This document shows positions 41,701 through 49,815 of a DNA stretch of 64,000 nt, piece after piece. Source of the DNA: Rhynchopus euleeides (taxonomy: Eukaryota; Euglenozoa; Diplonemea; Diplonemida; Diplonemidae); contig OY723276.1 in NCBI GenBank assembly GCA_963210315.1, positions 992,001 to 1,056,000 on the forward strand. The letters run 5' to 3'. Position numbers and translations under genes: made by a program. The notes beneath the pieces are model-generated. The model did no database searches and was not told where the DNA came from. It saw only the letters and a program-made list of their open reading frames with translations. Positions within the stretch are counted from its first letter, which is position 1. Every line of letters starts with the position of its first letter.

Positions 41701-42086
41701 TGGCAGTATCCTGTAACCTCTCCGCCCCCCTGTGCCTGAAACTTCTTCCAACGGTGCCAGCTTCATTGACAGGATGCCCCAGACAGACATAGTGCTGCGC
41801 ATGTCATGGCACTATGTGTGTTGTGTCTGCCACCCATTTGTGAGGGACATTCTACACTTCTGAGTGAAGCCCCCCGTCACCAATAATTCAAAGAAGCAAA
41901 AATGGCAGCTTCCGGCTCCACTTTTACCACTTTTTCAATGTGTTCTGGGCTGATTTCTGGTTTTCCGAAAATCTCAAAAAAATTATCGCACCATTATCGT
42001 ATATTATCGTATACGATAATATACGATAATGGGAGTACGATAATAATTATCGTATGCGATAATAATTATCGTTTGCACTGTATGCC
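38766..42086. mobile_element. Autonomous hAT-like transposon E2
   Basis: A 32-bp perfect terminal inverted repeat beginning GGCATACAGTGCAAACG at 38766 and ending at 42086. Subterminal ATACGATAAT/ATTATCGTAT palindromes run through 38778-39026 and 41985-42072. Flanked by TA at 38764-38765 and 42087-42088. An 8-bp direct repeat tatgccta also exists at 38758-38765 and 42081-42088, which would be the hAT-standard reading but makes the two ends unequal. It encodes one long minus-strand transposase. Confidence 0.85.
39265..41592 (-). CDS. hAT-like transposase
   Basis: 775 residues from ATG 41592 (the open frame extends 70 codons further but through non-conserved sequence). Residues 1-90: acidic run then KKPAAKK-type basic tail, a likely nuclear localisation region. 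About 166-192: LWCNLC...H...H, a C-x2-C-x14-H-x6-H finger in the place of the usual BED finger. About 284 (GVDGTGLRHLGF) and 346 (VVADFGSVNVKAF) are candidate first and second catalytic Asp. About 365-368 CLGH matches the hAT CxxH motif. A TRW motif follows (SDTRWAAMFD). The C-terminal block ILAPHVVAWLRTPVS, then VFSTAESRKSKRGSNIS and a LFLQRNGDL end match the hAT dimerisation domain. Intact and intron-free, so possibly active. Confidence 0.88.
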   Translation of the reverse strand: MSRRRRIKDDTTTEDDAEEDDDGDDEEEGSDEDEPDQKRRRVTGGKDKKPSAKKAAVKKPPPKKPAAKKPAPKKTAPKPAGKSESAQKRLDTIKLRKTVEEAADEAAAKKRISLVTARQRLQQLARYDATVAAAYTIKSVEDLPFETRTMLLDANPPRTLSDEVLWCNLCSIVVKHAESTVAKKHVTDTKAHQTTSKEAPVQAAPCVSTTKSDPTTTASFQKAWALALVIAGITPHQASILALPMTTPLPKPRTLLGKAPLFVAEIQKKIRDCITGRPVALGVDGTGLRHLGFAIMSVVAYVGGRGVLLLSKVRGDGEVHNAEDVGDVLDEVRELYGITRSTVVADFGSVNVKAFGDKKEEGIYCLGHHLNAALKRAVRQSYPRAYAFCTLVSQFFGCKSRRHRWKKFQAQGAERMHDAATNIRDTHLRVRTALDRGAVRALRKLLPSVNVTDTDAVVLERAAAFVAETDDTHAANVEVSSPQQPASTSDTRWAAMFDLTVHLQTRCAMLLQFVSVEMARKKKPLTLRQLSEHIQKGTWEEHVSETVAVAEMVEPVLWLVRWVQNPEARLGHIKVRTITEEYQKVVTNTSYPAPIRTLLKDAWESWPSKARFEMALIFDPETVLMADFDDFPDITNQLVWAVDFHALADDECWAEFTQYLNAPAESLQTDTPIAFWLEKGRKLFPILAPHVVAWLRTPVSVTQVDSVFSTAESRKSKRGSNISTKTYADRLFLQRNGDLLGYFDKSNRFAEALERDYVSDDSSEEDESETEMDII

Positions 42087-42088
42087 TA

Positions 42089-43610
42089 GGGGGGGTCATA
42101 AGCCCCCTAAAAACGTACGAAAACCAAAATTTTCAACATACCATCAGAGCCGCCCTAATACCTGATCTGACCCGAAAATCCGACCCATACCCCCCGGAAA
42201 CTGTCTGGGGCCCACTTGTGACACCTGATACGCACTTTTGTGATGATTTTTTGGGGTCCTAAAAAATGTACCTCAGTTTCGTACCTTGCCTTTGTACCTG
42301 AACCACTCCCGACCGCATTATTTCGTTCTTTGCCTTTTCTGCGGTGGTTCTGGCTCAGGTGGCACGCATGTTGCCTTCCCCAGTGCCTCGGCAAGGTCTT
42401 TCTTGACCTGATTAGTGGGAATGTTGTGTTGTTGCGTCAGCAGAATGAGTTCAGCCACCTTCTGGGTGTAGTACTTCGATCGCATATGGGTCATTGTGAG
42501 TACTTCGTACGCCTGGGAGGCTGCATCGGCATTAGTAGGCAGCGTTGTAGATGCCTTTGCTTCGTCGATCTTAGCCTGTGAAGGCACGATTGGGATATTG
42601 TACGCCCTGAGAGCCGAAATGGTTATGATTGTGCTGTGTAATTTGCGCCCCGCAGGATATGCACACCACGCAGTCTCGACAACACGTATGAGAGTGTACC
42701 ATGTGGGGACTCAACAAAGTCATTGGATCGGCATCTGCCTGCCGACTCAGCCCCCACACAGTGCGACCGCAAGGTCGCCAGGGATGTCTCAACGCCAGGG
42801 GAATACCTCCCCTGGCGTTGTACAACCCTACTCTCAACCCTCGGGTCCTCTCCTGGAGGCGGTGGTGGGCCCGCAACGCTTCGTACTTCCGGTACAGACT
42901 GGGGTAGTCTGCCCGGCTGACCCGCTCATTGCTTCCTAGATCATCTGCTGCTCTGGAGCTGCCATCACTCTCACTGCCCACATCAGTTGGTGTGGGGGTA
43001 GGAGCAGGACGAGTGGGAGGAGTAGGAGTGCAGGTGACATCTTTCTTGGCTAGCAAGGAACGCCGCTTTTCCCGCACGTGCGTGCAGTTGATGCACCACT
43101 GCATATCTGTCGTCACCACGTCCCACTCGCTCTCCTATGTACCCAGCCCGACGTAGCGCCCGAAATAATGTCGCCTCACCGATGTCGTGTGCCGTTTTCT
43201 TTTTACGCAGGTCTGCCACAACGCTCTCTGCCGAGACCCCGCACATCTCCCGTTTGGCGAGCGTCTTTCGAGCAAGGTACTCCTCTGCAGCAGCATCTGA
43301 CACCTCTGCGAGGCCCTGGGCACGCGGCATGTGTTGCTCGGCGTGCTGAGTGAGCGTAGTGACACCCTTCCCTTGCAAAGAACGAAATAATGCGGTCGGG
43401 AGTGGTTCAGGTACAAAGGCAAGGTACGAAACTGAGGTACATTTTTTAGGACCCCAAAAAATCATCACAAAAGTGCGTATCAGGTGTCACAAGTGGGCCC
43501 CAGACAGTTTCCGGGGGGGTATGGGTCGGATTTTCGGGTCAGATCAGGTATTAGGGCGGCTCTGATGGTATGTTGAAAATTTTGGTTTTGTACGGGCTTA
43601 TGACCCCCCC
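42089..43610. mobile_element. Foldback transposon E3 with ~240-bp arms (TA duplication)
   Basis: Starts GGGGGGGTCATAAGCC and ends GGCTTATGACCCCCCC; TA at 42087-42088 and 43611-43612, the latter followed by a long C run. Arms 42089-42336 and 43375-43610 are nearly identical inverted repeats. Terminal GGGGGGGTCA is shared with E4, so both belong to one family. The core carries broken minus-strand ORFs. Confidence 0.88.
42318..43468 (-). pseudogene. Fragmented E3-encoded protein with helix-turn-helix-like segment
   Basis: Three overlapping minus-strand frames in order: 43468-42983, 43119-42571 and 42587-42318. The first contains VVADLRKKKTAHDIGEATLF then RALRRAGYIG, which resembles the second helix-turn-helix of Tc1/IS630-like transposases. 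The second opens with WCINCTHVREKRRSLLAKK (CxxC); the third ends with EPEPPQKRQRTK, a nuclear-localisation-like tail. The overlaps suggest frameshifts or introns. No DDE/D core is present. Function in transposition is inferred only from position and the TA target. Confidence 0.4.
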
Positions 43611-43658
43611 TACCCCCCCCCCCCCCCCGCCCGCCCACACCCACACACCACACACAGG

Positions 43659-46600
43659 ATGCCATGGCTCACGGTGCGATGGGGAGCCACAGCGCGCATC
43701 CCTGCACCCACCTTGCCAGCCGCCCCCTCCCTTTCCACACCTCTCAGGGGGTCTAACCGCCCACCCGGTGCCCCCGCCTTCGCACCGCGTGCTGCGCTGT
43801 GCCGACAGAGGCGTGCAGGGCACTCCCGTAACGCACACCCGCCGACACCCACTGCCGCAGCTCCCTCCGGCTGGGATGTGGGCCGGCTGGACGCTGCAGC
43901 GCTGAGGCCGGCAGCTGTGGCAGTGCCCCGCCGTGCCACCGCCCCACAGGATGCTGCGCTGGGAGGCCCCCCACACGCCACGGGGTCCCACTGGGGGGGT
44001 TCGTTGGGCATCCGCAGCGCACCGCCCCACCACGACACCCCCCAACTGCCGCCCACCCCGATGACGCGGGACACTGCCAACACCACCACCACCACCACCA
44101 CCACCACCACCTCCTCCTCCTCCTGCAACACCACCGCCCTACGTGATGCGGAGGCTCGGGCAGCGGAGTGGCAGGTTGGAGTGCTGTCTCTGCAAGGCCG
44201 CGGGCCTCCGGCAGCGCGATCACCACCCGCGTCACCACCCCCACCGGGAGCGGAGCGCCACTCCGCCGCTGGCGGTGGCGGTGGTGGTGGCGCCACCCCC
44301 GAAGCCCTGCGCAACCTCCGCCTCATGCTAGAAGAGGTGCGCCTGGCACCCCTCCTTTGTTCCAGCGGGGGTTCCACCGCCTGGTGGTGTGCCGGCGCTG
44401 GCGGGGCTGCCGCGGCAGACTCGTGGGCACGCCTCGTCGCTGCGGCATCCCGGCCGTCGCTCACCCCGGCATGCGGTGGCGGTGGTGCTGTCAGCACCCT
44501 CCCGGGGTGTGGCGGCTTGTCTCCTGCCGAGGCGGAGGCGCGTGAGGCAATCCGCCTTGCTGCCAAGATGTGCTCTGCTGTCAACAGGGTCATCCGCGCA
44601 TTCTCGAGGGCTGTGTGCGACAGCCAGAGGCCCAGCACCCGCCTGCAGCGCGAAGCGCTGCAGGTCTACGACCGGCTCGCCCTCCGCATCACCGCCACCA
44701 CTGCCTGGCACGACACATCGCTCCTCCTGATACCACCCTTCTGCGACCTGTGGGATACTGTGCAGCAGGCCAGGGTGGGGCACCCCGACATGCCACCCAT
44801 TACCCCCGCCCCCCGCGGCAGGGGCGACGGCCCCAACGCCAACCCCTTCGGGCAGAAGGCTGGGGGTGGTGGTGGTGTTGGTGGGGGTGGGGGTGATGCT
44901 CAGCCGGCGGTGTCGGGGGATGGTGCCTACATCGCTGTGATGGAGGCGATCTCCAAGAACCTCCTGGAGAAGCGGGCGGTGCGGGTGTCGCATGAGAGGC
45001 TGGGGCAGGTGGCCCGGTTCATCACAGCCGCGGCTTGGGGCCCTGGGGGGGTCAGCGGGGCTGCCCCGCAGCAGGCGGGTGGGGGGCGGGGGGATGGGGG
45101 CGTGCGGCTTGCCGGAGCCGCTGCCGAGGCGGTGCGGAGCTGCGCGCATCTCCTCCGGAGGCGCCGGCTCCGCATCGCGGCAGTCGCAAAGTTGGAGAGC
45201 AAGAAGTGGGTGCGCAACGTAGACCACATCTGCATCCCCACCAGGGGGAGTGCTGAATACCTGCTCACCCTGGCGAAGTGCTTCATGCAGGAGGGCGGGG
45301 CGACCTCAGCCACCTCAGCTTCAGCCACACCCCCCACCGAGGTGAAGGCGCCCGCCACCCTGTTCGTCGAGGCGCGCGACTCGCTTCCTGACGCATTCTA
45401 CCGCGGGCTATACGCCGACATCCTATCGGGGTTGGACCGGATTGTCACCACATGCGAGGCGAGACACCGCGAAGCCAGGCAGAGCGCCACGCAGGTGCCG
45501 GAGGGGCAGCAGCAGCGGCAGCACCCACCCCGCAGCACCTCTGGGGAATACCGTGAGGTCCGCCAGCTGCATGAGGTTGCCATGACCCTGTCGCATCTGG
45601 CGAAGTTCCGGAGGTGCCTGCTTGCGGAGGAGGCGGGGGAGGAGGGCGAGCCCCCCGCCGCCCCGCCGCAGAGGCTGCTGGATGCGGGGAGCCCTGCGTT
45701 CCACCCAGACTTCCACCGGAGCCCGGGGCTGGCGCGGCGCGTCTCGGGTATCACCGCAAGGCTCGTCCGGCTGGTTGTGGCATACCGGAGACCACCCGGG
45801 ACACCCGCCGCAGCCCCGCCGTCGCTCCTTCCGGGGTTCAACGCGTTGACCTACTCCAGGATCTTCCTGCTGGTGGCATGCCTGCCGGCGATGGAGTGTC
45901 AGGGTCTCAACCTGCATGCCGTGCTCCTTGCGTCGCATGTGGTGGCCCTGATGGAGGATCGGCAGACCCGGGATCAGCTCCTGTCGCGCCTGCCCGCCGC
46001 CCTCTCCCTCCGCGAAATCTCCGTCATCGGCGCTGTGTCTCGCATCACCGGCTCGACCCGGGTTTTCCAGCCCACCATCGCGGGATGCATCGCACGCCAC
46101 CCGGACCTCCTCCCCCTGCTGGCTGCAGCCGCAGCCCCCTCCACCTCCCCAGCTGCAGACACAGGGCAGGCCGCGGGGGCAACGGGCAGCAGCAGCAGCA
46201 GCAGCAGCCCTGAGGGGGGCCGGGGCCTGCTGCAGAACCGCCTCATCGAGAACCTCCTCCTGATGCTGGTCTGCGCGGCGCAGCGGCGCCTGGGGGCCTA
46301 CCCCCTGCCGCCCGCCACCCCCACCCCCGCCTCCTTCGCGCAGCGCTTCGCGCAGCTCCAGGGTGGGGGGGGCGGGGAGGAGCTGCGTTGCCTCCACAGC
46401 ACAGCCCTGCTGTTTGCAGGGCACCTCGGTGCGGCGCCCGGCAGCCGCTGCGCCAGCCTCCTCCATGCCTCCACCCGGAGGGAGGCGGAGATGCACGCCG
46501 AGGCCCGGGGGCTTCCCGCCGGGCTCGCGCCCCTCCTCAATGCCGCAGTGTCTGCGGTGCTGGCGGAGGCTATGCTTGGTGGGACAGGCACACCCCCTCC

Positions 46601-47345
46601 ACTTCGCAAACCCGCCACGCTGGAGCATATGCTGGGCATGTCGCTGCTGTCGGAGCACAACGCTGCATCATGGGTTGAATGGGTCTCCTCCGCGTTGGAG
46701 AATGCAGTTGCCGCAGCCTCCAGGCCAACCGGAGGGCTGCCCGCAGCTTCAGCCGGCACCCCGGGCCTGGGAGGCGATGAATCCATCCCATTTGCCGTGG
46801 GAATGCTGGCCTCCTGCGGTGGCTATCTGTTGGGGCCGGAGGTGTGTGAGGCGCATGTCTACACTCTATACCTTAGGTGGTTTCCCCCAGCCTTCTCCTT
46901 CCACGCGCTGGTGGGTTGCGGGGGGTGTGACGCGGCTGTCGCCGCGGCTGCGCTGCGCGTCTTCCGGCAGGACGAGGCGGGGGAGGGTGAGGGTGTGTCC
47001 TGCGAGGTCATCTGCACGCTGCCCCTGCTGCATGCCGACGGGTCTCCCCCGCTGCCCCTGCCAGAGGATGCGCTGTGTGACTACGGTGGGCACCTCGCGC
47101 GGACCTCGCTGGAACAGCCCCAAGTGGTGGAGCCCTTCGCGCAGCCCGACCCCAGCCTGCCGGAGGAAGTGGCGTGGCAGGCGGCCCACGCGGGGCTGGG
47201 CTGTGCCGTGTGTGCGTTCGTCGGGTATGCGATGGAGGTGGGTGCTGCCGATGCGGTGGTGGCAGCCGTCTTGCCGGAGCTGCAGGGGGTTTCGTGGGAG
47301 TTGGAGCCGCAGAATATGGAAGCGGCGCGGAACCTCTTCCTGTAG
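43659..47345 (+). CDS. Large protein of unknown function, possible organelle-targeted helical-repeat protein
   Basis: 1228 codons, intronless, ending TAG at 47343-47345. The first ~60 residues have many Arg/Ala/Pro and no acidic residue (LTVRWGATARIPAP), like a mitochondrial or plastid presequence. A Pro/Ala/Gly-rich zone with a poly-Thr/Ser run (encoded by ACC/TCC repeats near 44078-44125) follows to ~residue 320. The rest contains many amphipathic helices: EAISKNLLEKRAVRV, SAEYLLTLAKCFMQEG, VRQLHEVAMTLSHLAKF, ARRVSGITARLVRLVV, LIENLLLMLVCAAQRRL. This pattern recalls helical-repeat organellar RNA-binding proteins (HPR/RAP-type), but no diagnostic motif is seen, so no family is claimed. The ATG lies 47 bp past the E3 insertion, so promoter and 5' UTR may have been altered by it. 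Confidence 0.6.
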   Translation: MPWLTVRWGATARIPAPTLPAAPSLSTPLRGSNRPPGAPAFAPRAALCRQRRAGHSRNAHPPTPTAAAPSGWDVGRLDAAALRPAAVAVPRRATAPQDAALGGPPHATGSHWGGSLGIRSAPPHHDTPQLPPTPMTRDTANTTTTTTTTTTSSSSCNTTALRDAEARAAEWQVGVLSLQGRGPPAARSPPASPPPPGAERHSAAGGGGGGGATPEALRNLRLMLEEVRLAPLLCSSGGSTAWWCAGAGGAAAADSWARLVAAASRPSLTPACGGGGAVSTLPGCGGLSPAEAEAREAIRLAAKMCSAVNRVIRAFSRAVCDSQRPSTRLQREALQVYDRLALRITATTAWHDTSLLLIPPFCDLWDTVQQARVGHPDMPPITPAPRGRGDGPNANPFGQKAGGGGGVGGGGGDAQPAVSGDGAYIAVMEAISKNLLEKRAVRVSHERLGQVARFITAAAWGPGGVSGAAPQQAGGGRGDGGVRLAGAAAEAVRSCAHLLRRRRLRIAAVAKLESKKWVRNVDHICIPTRGSAEYLLTLAKCFMQEGGATSATSASATPPTEVKAPATLFVEARDSLPDAFYRGLYADILSGLDRIVTTCEARHREARQSATQVPEGQQQRQHPPRSTSGEYREVRQLHEVAMTLSHLAKFRRCLLAEEAGEEGEPPAAPPQRLLDAGSPAFHPDFHRSPGLARRVSGITARLVRLVVAYRRPPGTPAAAPPSLLPGFNALTYSRIFLLVACLPAMECQGLNLHAVLLASHVVALMEDRQTRDQLLSRLPAALSLREISVIGAVSRITGSTRVFQPTIAGCIARHPDLLPLLAAAAAPSTSPAADTGQAAGATGSSSSSSSPEGGRGLLQNRLIENLLLMLVCAAQRRLGAYPLPPATPTPASFAQRFAQLQGGGGGEELRCLHSTALLFAGHLGAAPGSRCASLLHASTRREAEMHAEARGLPAGLAPLLNAAVSAVLAEAMLGGTGTPPPLRKPATLEHMLGMSLLSEHNAASWVEWVSSALENAVAAASRPTGGLPAASAGTPGLGGDESIPFAVGMLASCGGYLLGPEVCEAHVYTLYLRWFPPAFSFHALVGCGGCDAAVAAAALRVFRQDEAGEGEGVSCEVICTLPLLHADGSPPLPLPEDALCDYGGHLARTSLEQPQVVEPFAQPDPSLPEEVAWQAAHAGLGCAVCAFVGYAMEVGAADAVVAAVLPELQGVSWELEPQNMEAARNLFL

Positions 47346-48950
47346 GGGTGTCGAGGGTGGGTGGGGGGCGGGATGGGGTGTGTGAGTTTACACCCGCTTG
47401 AGGTGGGGGGGATGCTGCCCGTGTGGTGGGCTGCGTTTTGAGCGGGTGTATCGTTTGCTCTGTGCGGCCTGCACACCAACACCATGTTGATGAGGGGTGC
47501 CTACATGGTGGTGTGCCTGCAGCACAGTGCCTGTAGCATCACAGTTCGCAAACCCTCGGTGCGATCTACACTATACAAAATCCCCCAACGTGTGGACGTG
47601 GCGCTGCTTACTTTTCTCTACGCCACCCCCCCCCCCCCCCCCCACTACCCGCTGTGTCGGCACTCCTGCTGATGCAGGGCGACCCACCAGCATGTGTGTG
47701 CCAACGGCAACCGGCATGAGGCTGTGCCTCTGCAGAGGTATTGGGATGTGAACAAGATACCCAGGTGGATAAGGCAATGCGCATGCACTGCCTCTGTGTG
47801 GCTGGACCGCGCCCCTGAGAACGCCGCAGCTGCTGCAAAAAAAGCGACGGGAGATCGAACCTCCACACCACACCCCACCACCCCCACCACCCCCCCCCCT
47901 CTTTCTTGGGCACAACCTTGCTGCCTGCTCTCTCCAACCCACAGCAGTTCTGCCACCGAGGTTTGGGTGCCTAGGCCCCCCCCCCCCTCCACACTACGAC
48001 GCTCAACCACAGGGTCGCCTCCCACAGCGACGCTGACCAATGACGACCTTAACCCACACGAGGGGTCAGCTCAGCTGACGCCCCGTCGGGCCTTGGGGAC
48101 GCGGAGGAGGAGGAAGTGGCGCAGGGATGGGCCTCGGGGTGTCAGAGAGGGGACTGCATGGGGTGGGGGGACGAAGGAGGAGGAGGAGGGCCTCGGGGTA
48201 GCTGGGGAAAGGGAACTGGGGGGGAAAAAATCGAGGGGGGGGTCAGCTGAGCTGACGCCTCATTCGATTTCGGGGAGGGGTGGGGTGCCCTGGGGAGGGA
48301 AGGCCGCGCCCCCCCCGGTGGAGAGGGGGGGGGGTGAGGAGAGTTGAGGCTCTGTTGGGGGGCTCTGGGCAGTCAAGCGATCTTGATGGCTTAAACCCCT
48401 CAACCCTTCAATACAACAACCCCCCCCCCCTCCCCCCCAATTCCCCTTCCGCTGCGCTGACGAAGGGGTGTACATCACCCACACCCCTCCTCGGGTCGCG
48501 CGAGTGACGCGAGGCGGGGGTGGGGAGCGGGTGGGGGGTGGGGTGGGGGTCACCGACACACCACACCGCGGGGCCTCCCTGTGACATCCCTCACAGAGGT
48601 GTGCCGCCGTTCTGGTCGAGGAGAAGGGGGGGCTATCCCAGGGGTCAGCTCAGCTGTCGCCTGTTGCGCTTTTCGGAGCGTCTCGCTGGGGGAGGAGGGG
48701 GGAGGGAACGCAGCTGCCGTGGCTGGGGATATTATCTCGCAGGATGTTGCGCAGCAGCCCCAACCCCCGGGTCGCGAAAGTGACGCGGTGGGAAGGGGGT
48801 CCGTCGGGGGGTGGCGTAGGAGGTGGGGGGGGGGGGGTGAGTGAGCCGAGGAGCGCGTGGGACCCACTGGGTGTATCCAGGTGTATCTGTATCGGAGGGG
48901 GCAGCCGGCTGGGGTGTGCGGGCTGTGGGGGTTATACCGGTGTATTTAAT
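47346..48950. other. G/C-tract-rich intergenic with a recurring GTCAGCTCAGCTGACG palindrome
   Basis: No gene supported. GGGGTCAGCT(C/G)AGCTGACGCC occurs at about 48064-48083 and 48239-48259, and as GGGGTCAGCTCAGCTGTCGCC at about 48641-48661. Each lies in G-rich sequence with GTCGCG...GTGACGCG blocks at 48494 and 48769. C tracts at 47625-47642 and 48420-48437. Confidence 0.45.
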
Positions 48951-49025
48951 TGAAGGCCTTCGGCGAGAGGAACTGGGGGGTGTTTAGATGCAACTCATAG
49001 TGTTGCCGGGCAGAGCAATATTTGC

Positions 49026-49083
49026 CAGTTACGAGCGACGAAGCGTAGCGAAGTCGCGAAGTCGCGAAGTCGCGAAGTAACGA
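49026..49083 (+). repeat. Short GCGAAGTC tandem repeat
   Basis: Four to five copies of GCGAAGTC / GCGAAGTA within ACGAGCGACGAAGCGTAGCG context at 49036-49085. It sits at the change from C-tract-rich to C-tract-poor sequence. Confidence 0.7.
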
Positions 49084-49439
49084 AATAAATCGTACGACTG
49101 AAGCTTTGTAAGGGTCGCACATTCATGCCACTTCACAGGGGCTTCCACAGCCTTTGAAACAGGAGTGTGCGCTCAACGAAAAGACCCCGGATCTGGCTGG
49201 GTGTTTTCTCTTCTCAAGCGGAAGGAGTACGATTTTACACCTGCGCATCCTTCGGATCACGTCGGTTTGCATCAGGTACATCGGTAGTAGCCACACGCAA
49301 TACGACAAGGTTACATACAGAGGGCTACAGTGCTCCACCGATCCTCGATGGAAGGCAGGTGTTGTGCTGGGCATCGCGGCTATCCCTCAGATGGGCCTGC
49401 TGCCCATCTGAGGGACAGGACGCACCAGCTGGTCACCAA

Positions 49440-49815
49440 GGCAGCATATCAACAGATATCCTCAGGGTGGTCGCGTGGGGCCGCCGAAGGTCCGGTTATG
49501 ATAGGCCCAGGTCACTTAGGGTCATATGGTGTCGGGTAAGGCTGCGTAAGGCCGCATGGTATAATACAGGGTTACGTAGGTTATGGACTAAGGTTGAATC
49601 GGGTCACACAGGTTAACGGGGTCTCCTAAGGTCATATAAGGTTGGGTAAGGTGTCTCCGGGTCATAAGGTCATCGGGTAAGGTTACAGGTGGCATAAAGC
49701 CGTGTAAAGGGTTCCATCGGGTTATACGGGTCGTGTTATTGAATCGGGTATCAGGTGTAGGGTATCAGGGGTGTAAGGTAACATCAGGTCGCATAAGGCT
49801 AAGGGTGGTGGTGTA
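49440..49815 (+). repeat. Degenerate GGGTAAGGT / GGTCATA-type repeat tract
   Basis: About 370 bp dominated by short G/T/A-rich words on this strand: GGGTAAGG, GGTCATA, GGTTACG, AAGGT, ATCGGGT, repeated with irregular 8-12-bp spacing. C is depleted compared with the flanks. No ORF. It could be a decayed minisatellite or interstitial telomere-like tract. Confidence 0.5.

Noticed and set aside
42087..43612. piggyBac element (C/G-rich ends)
   Set aside because: Flanks are TA in C tracts, not TTAA, and no piggyBac transposase is seen.
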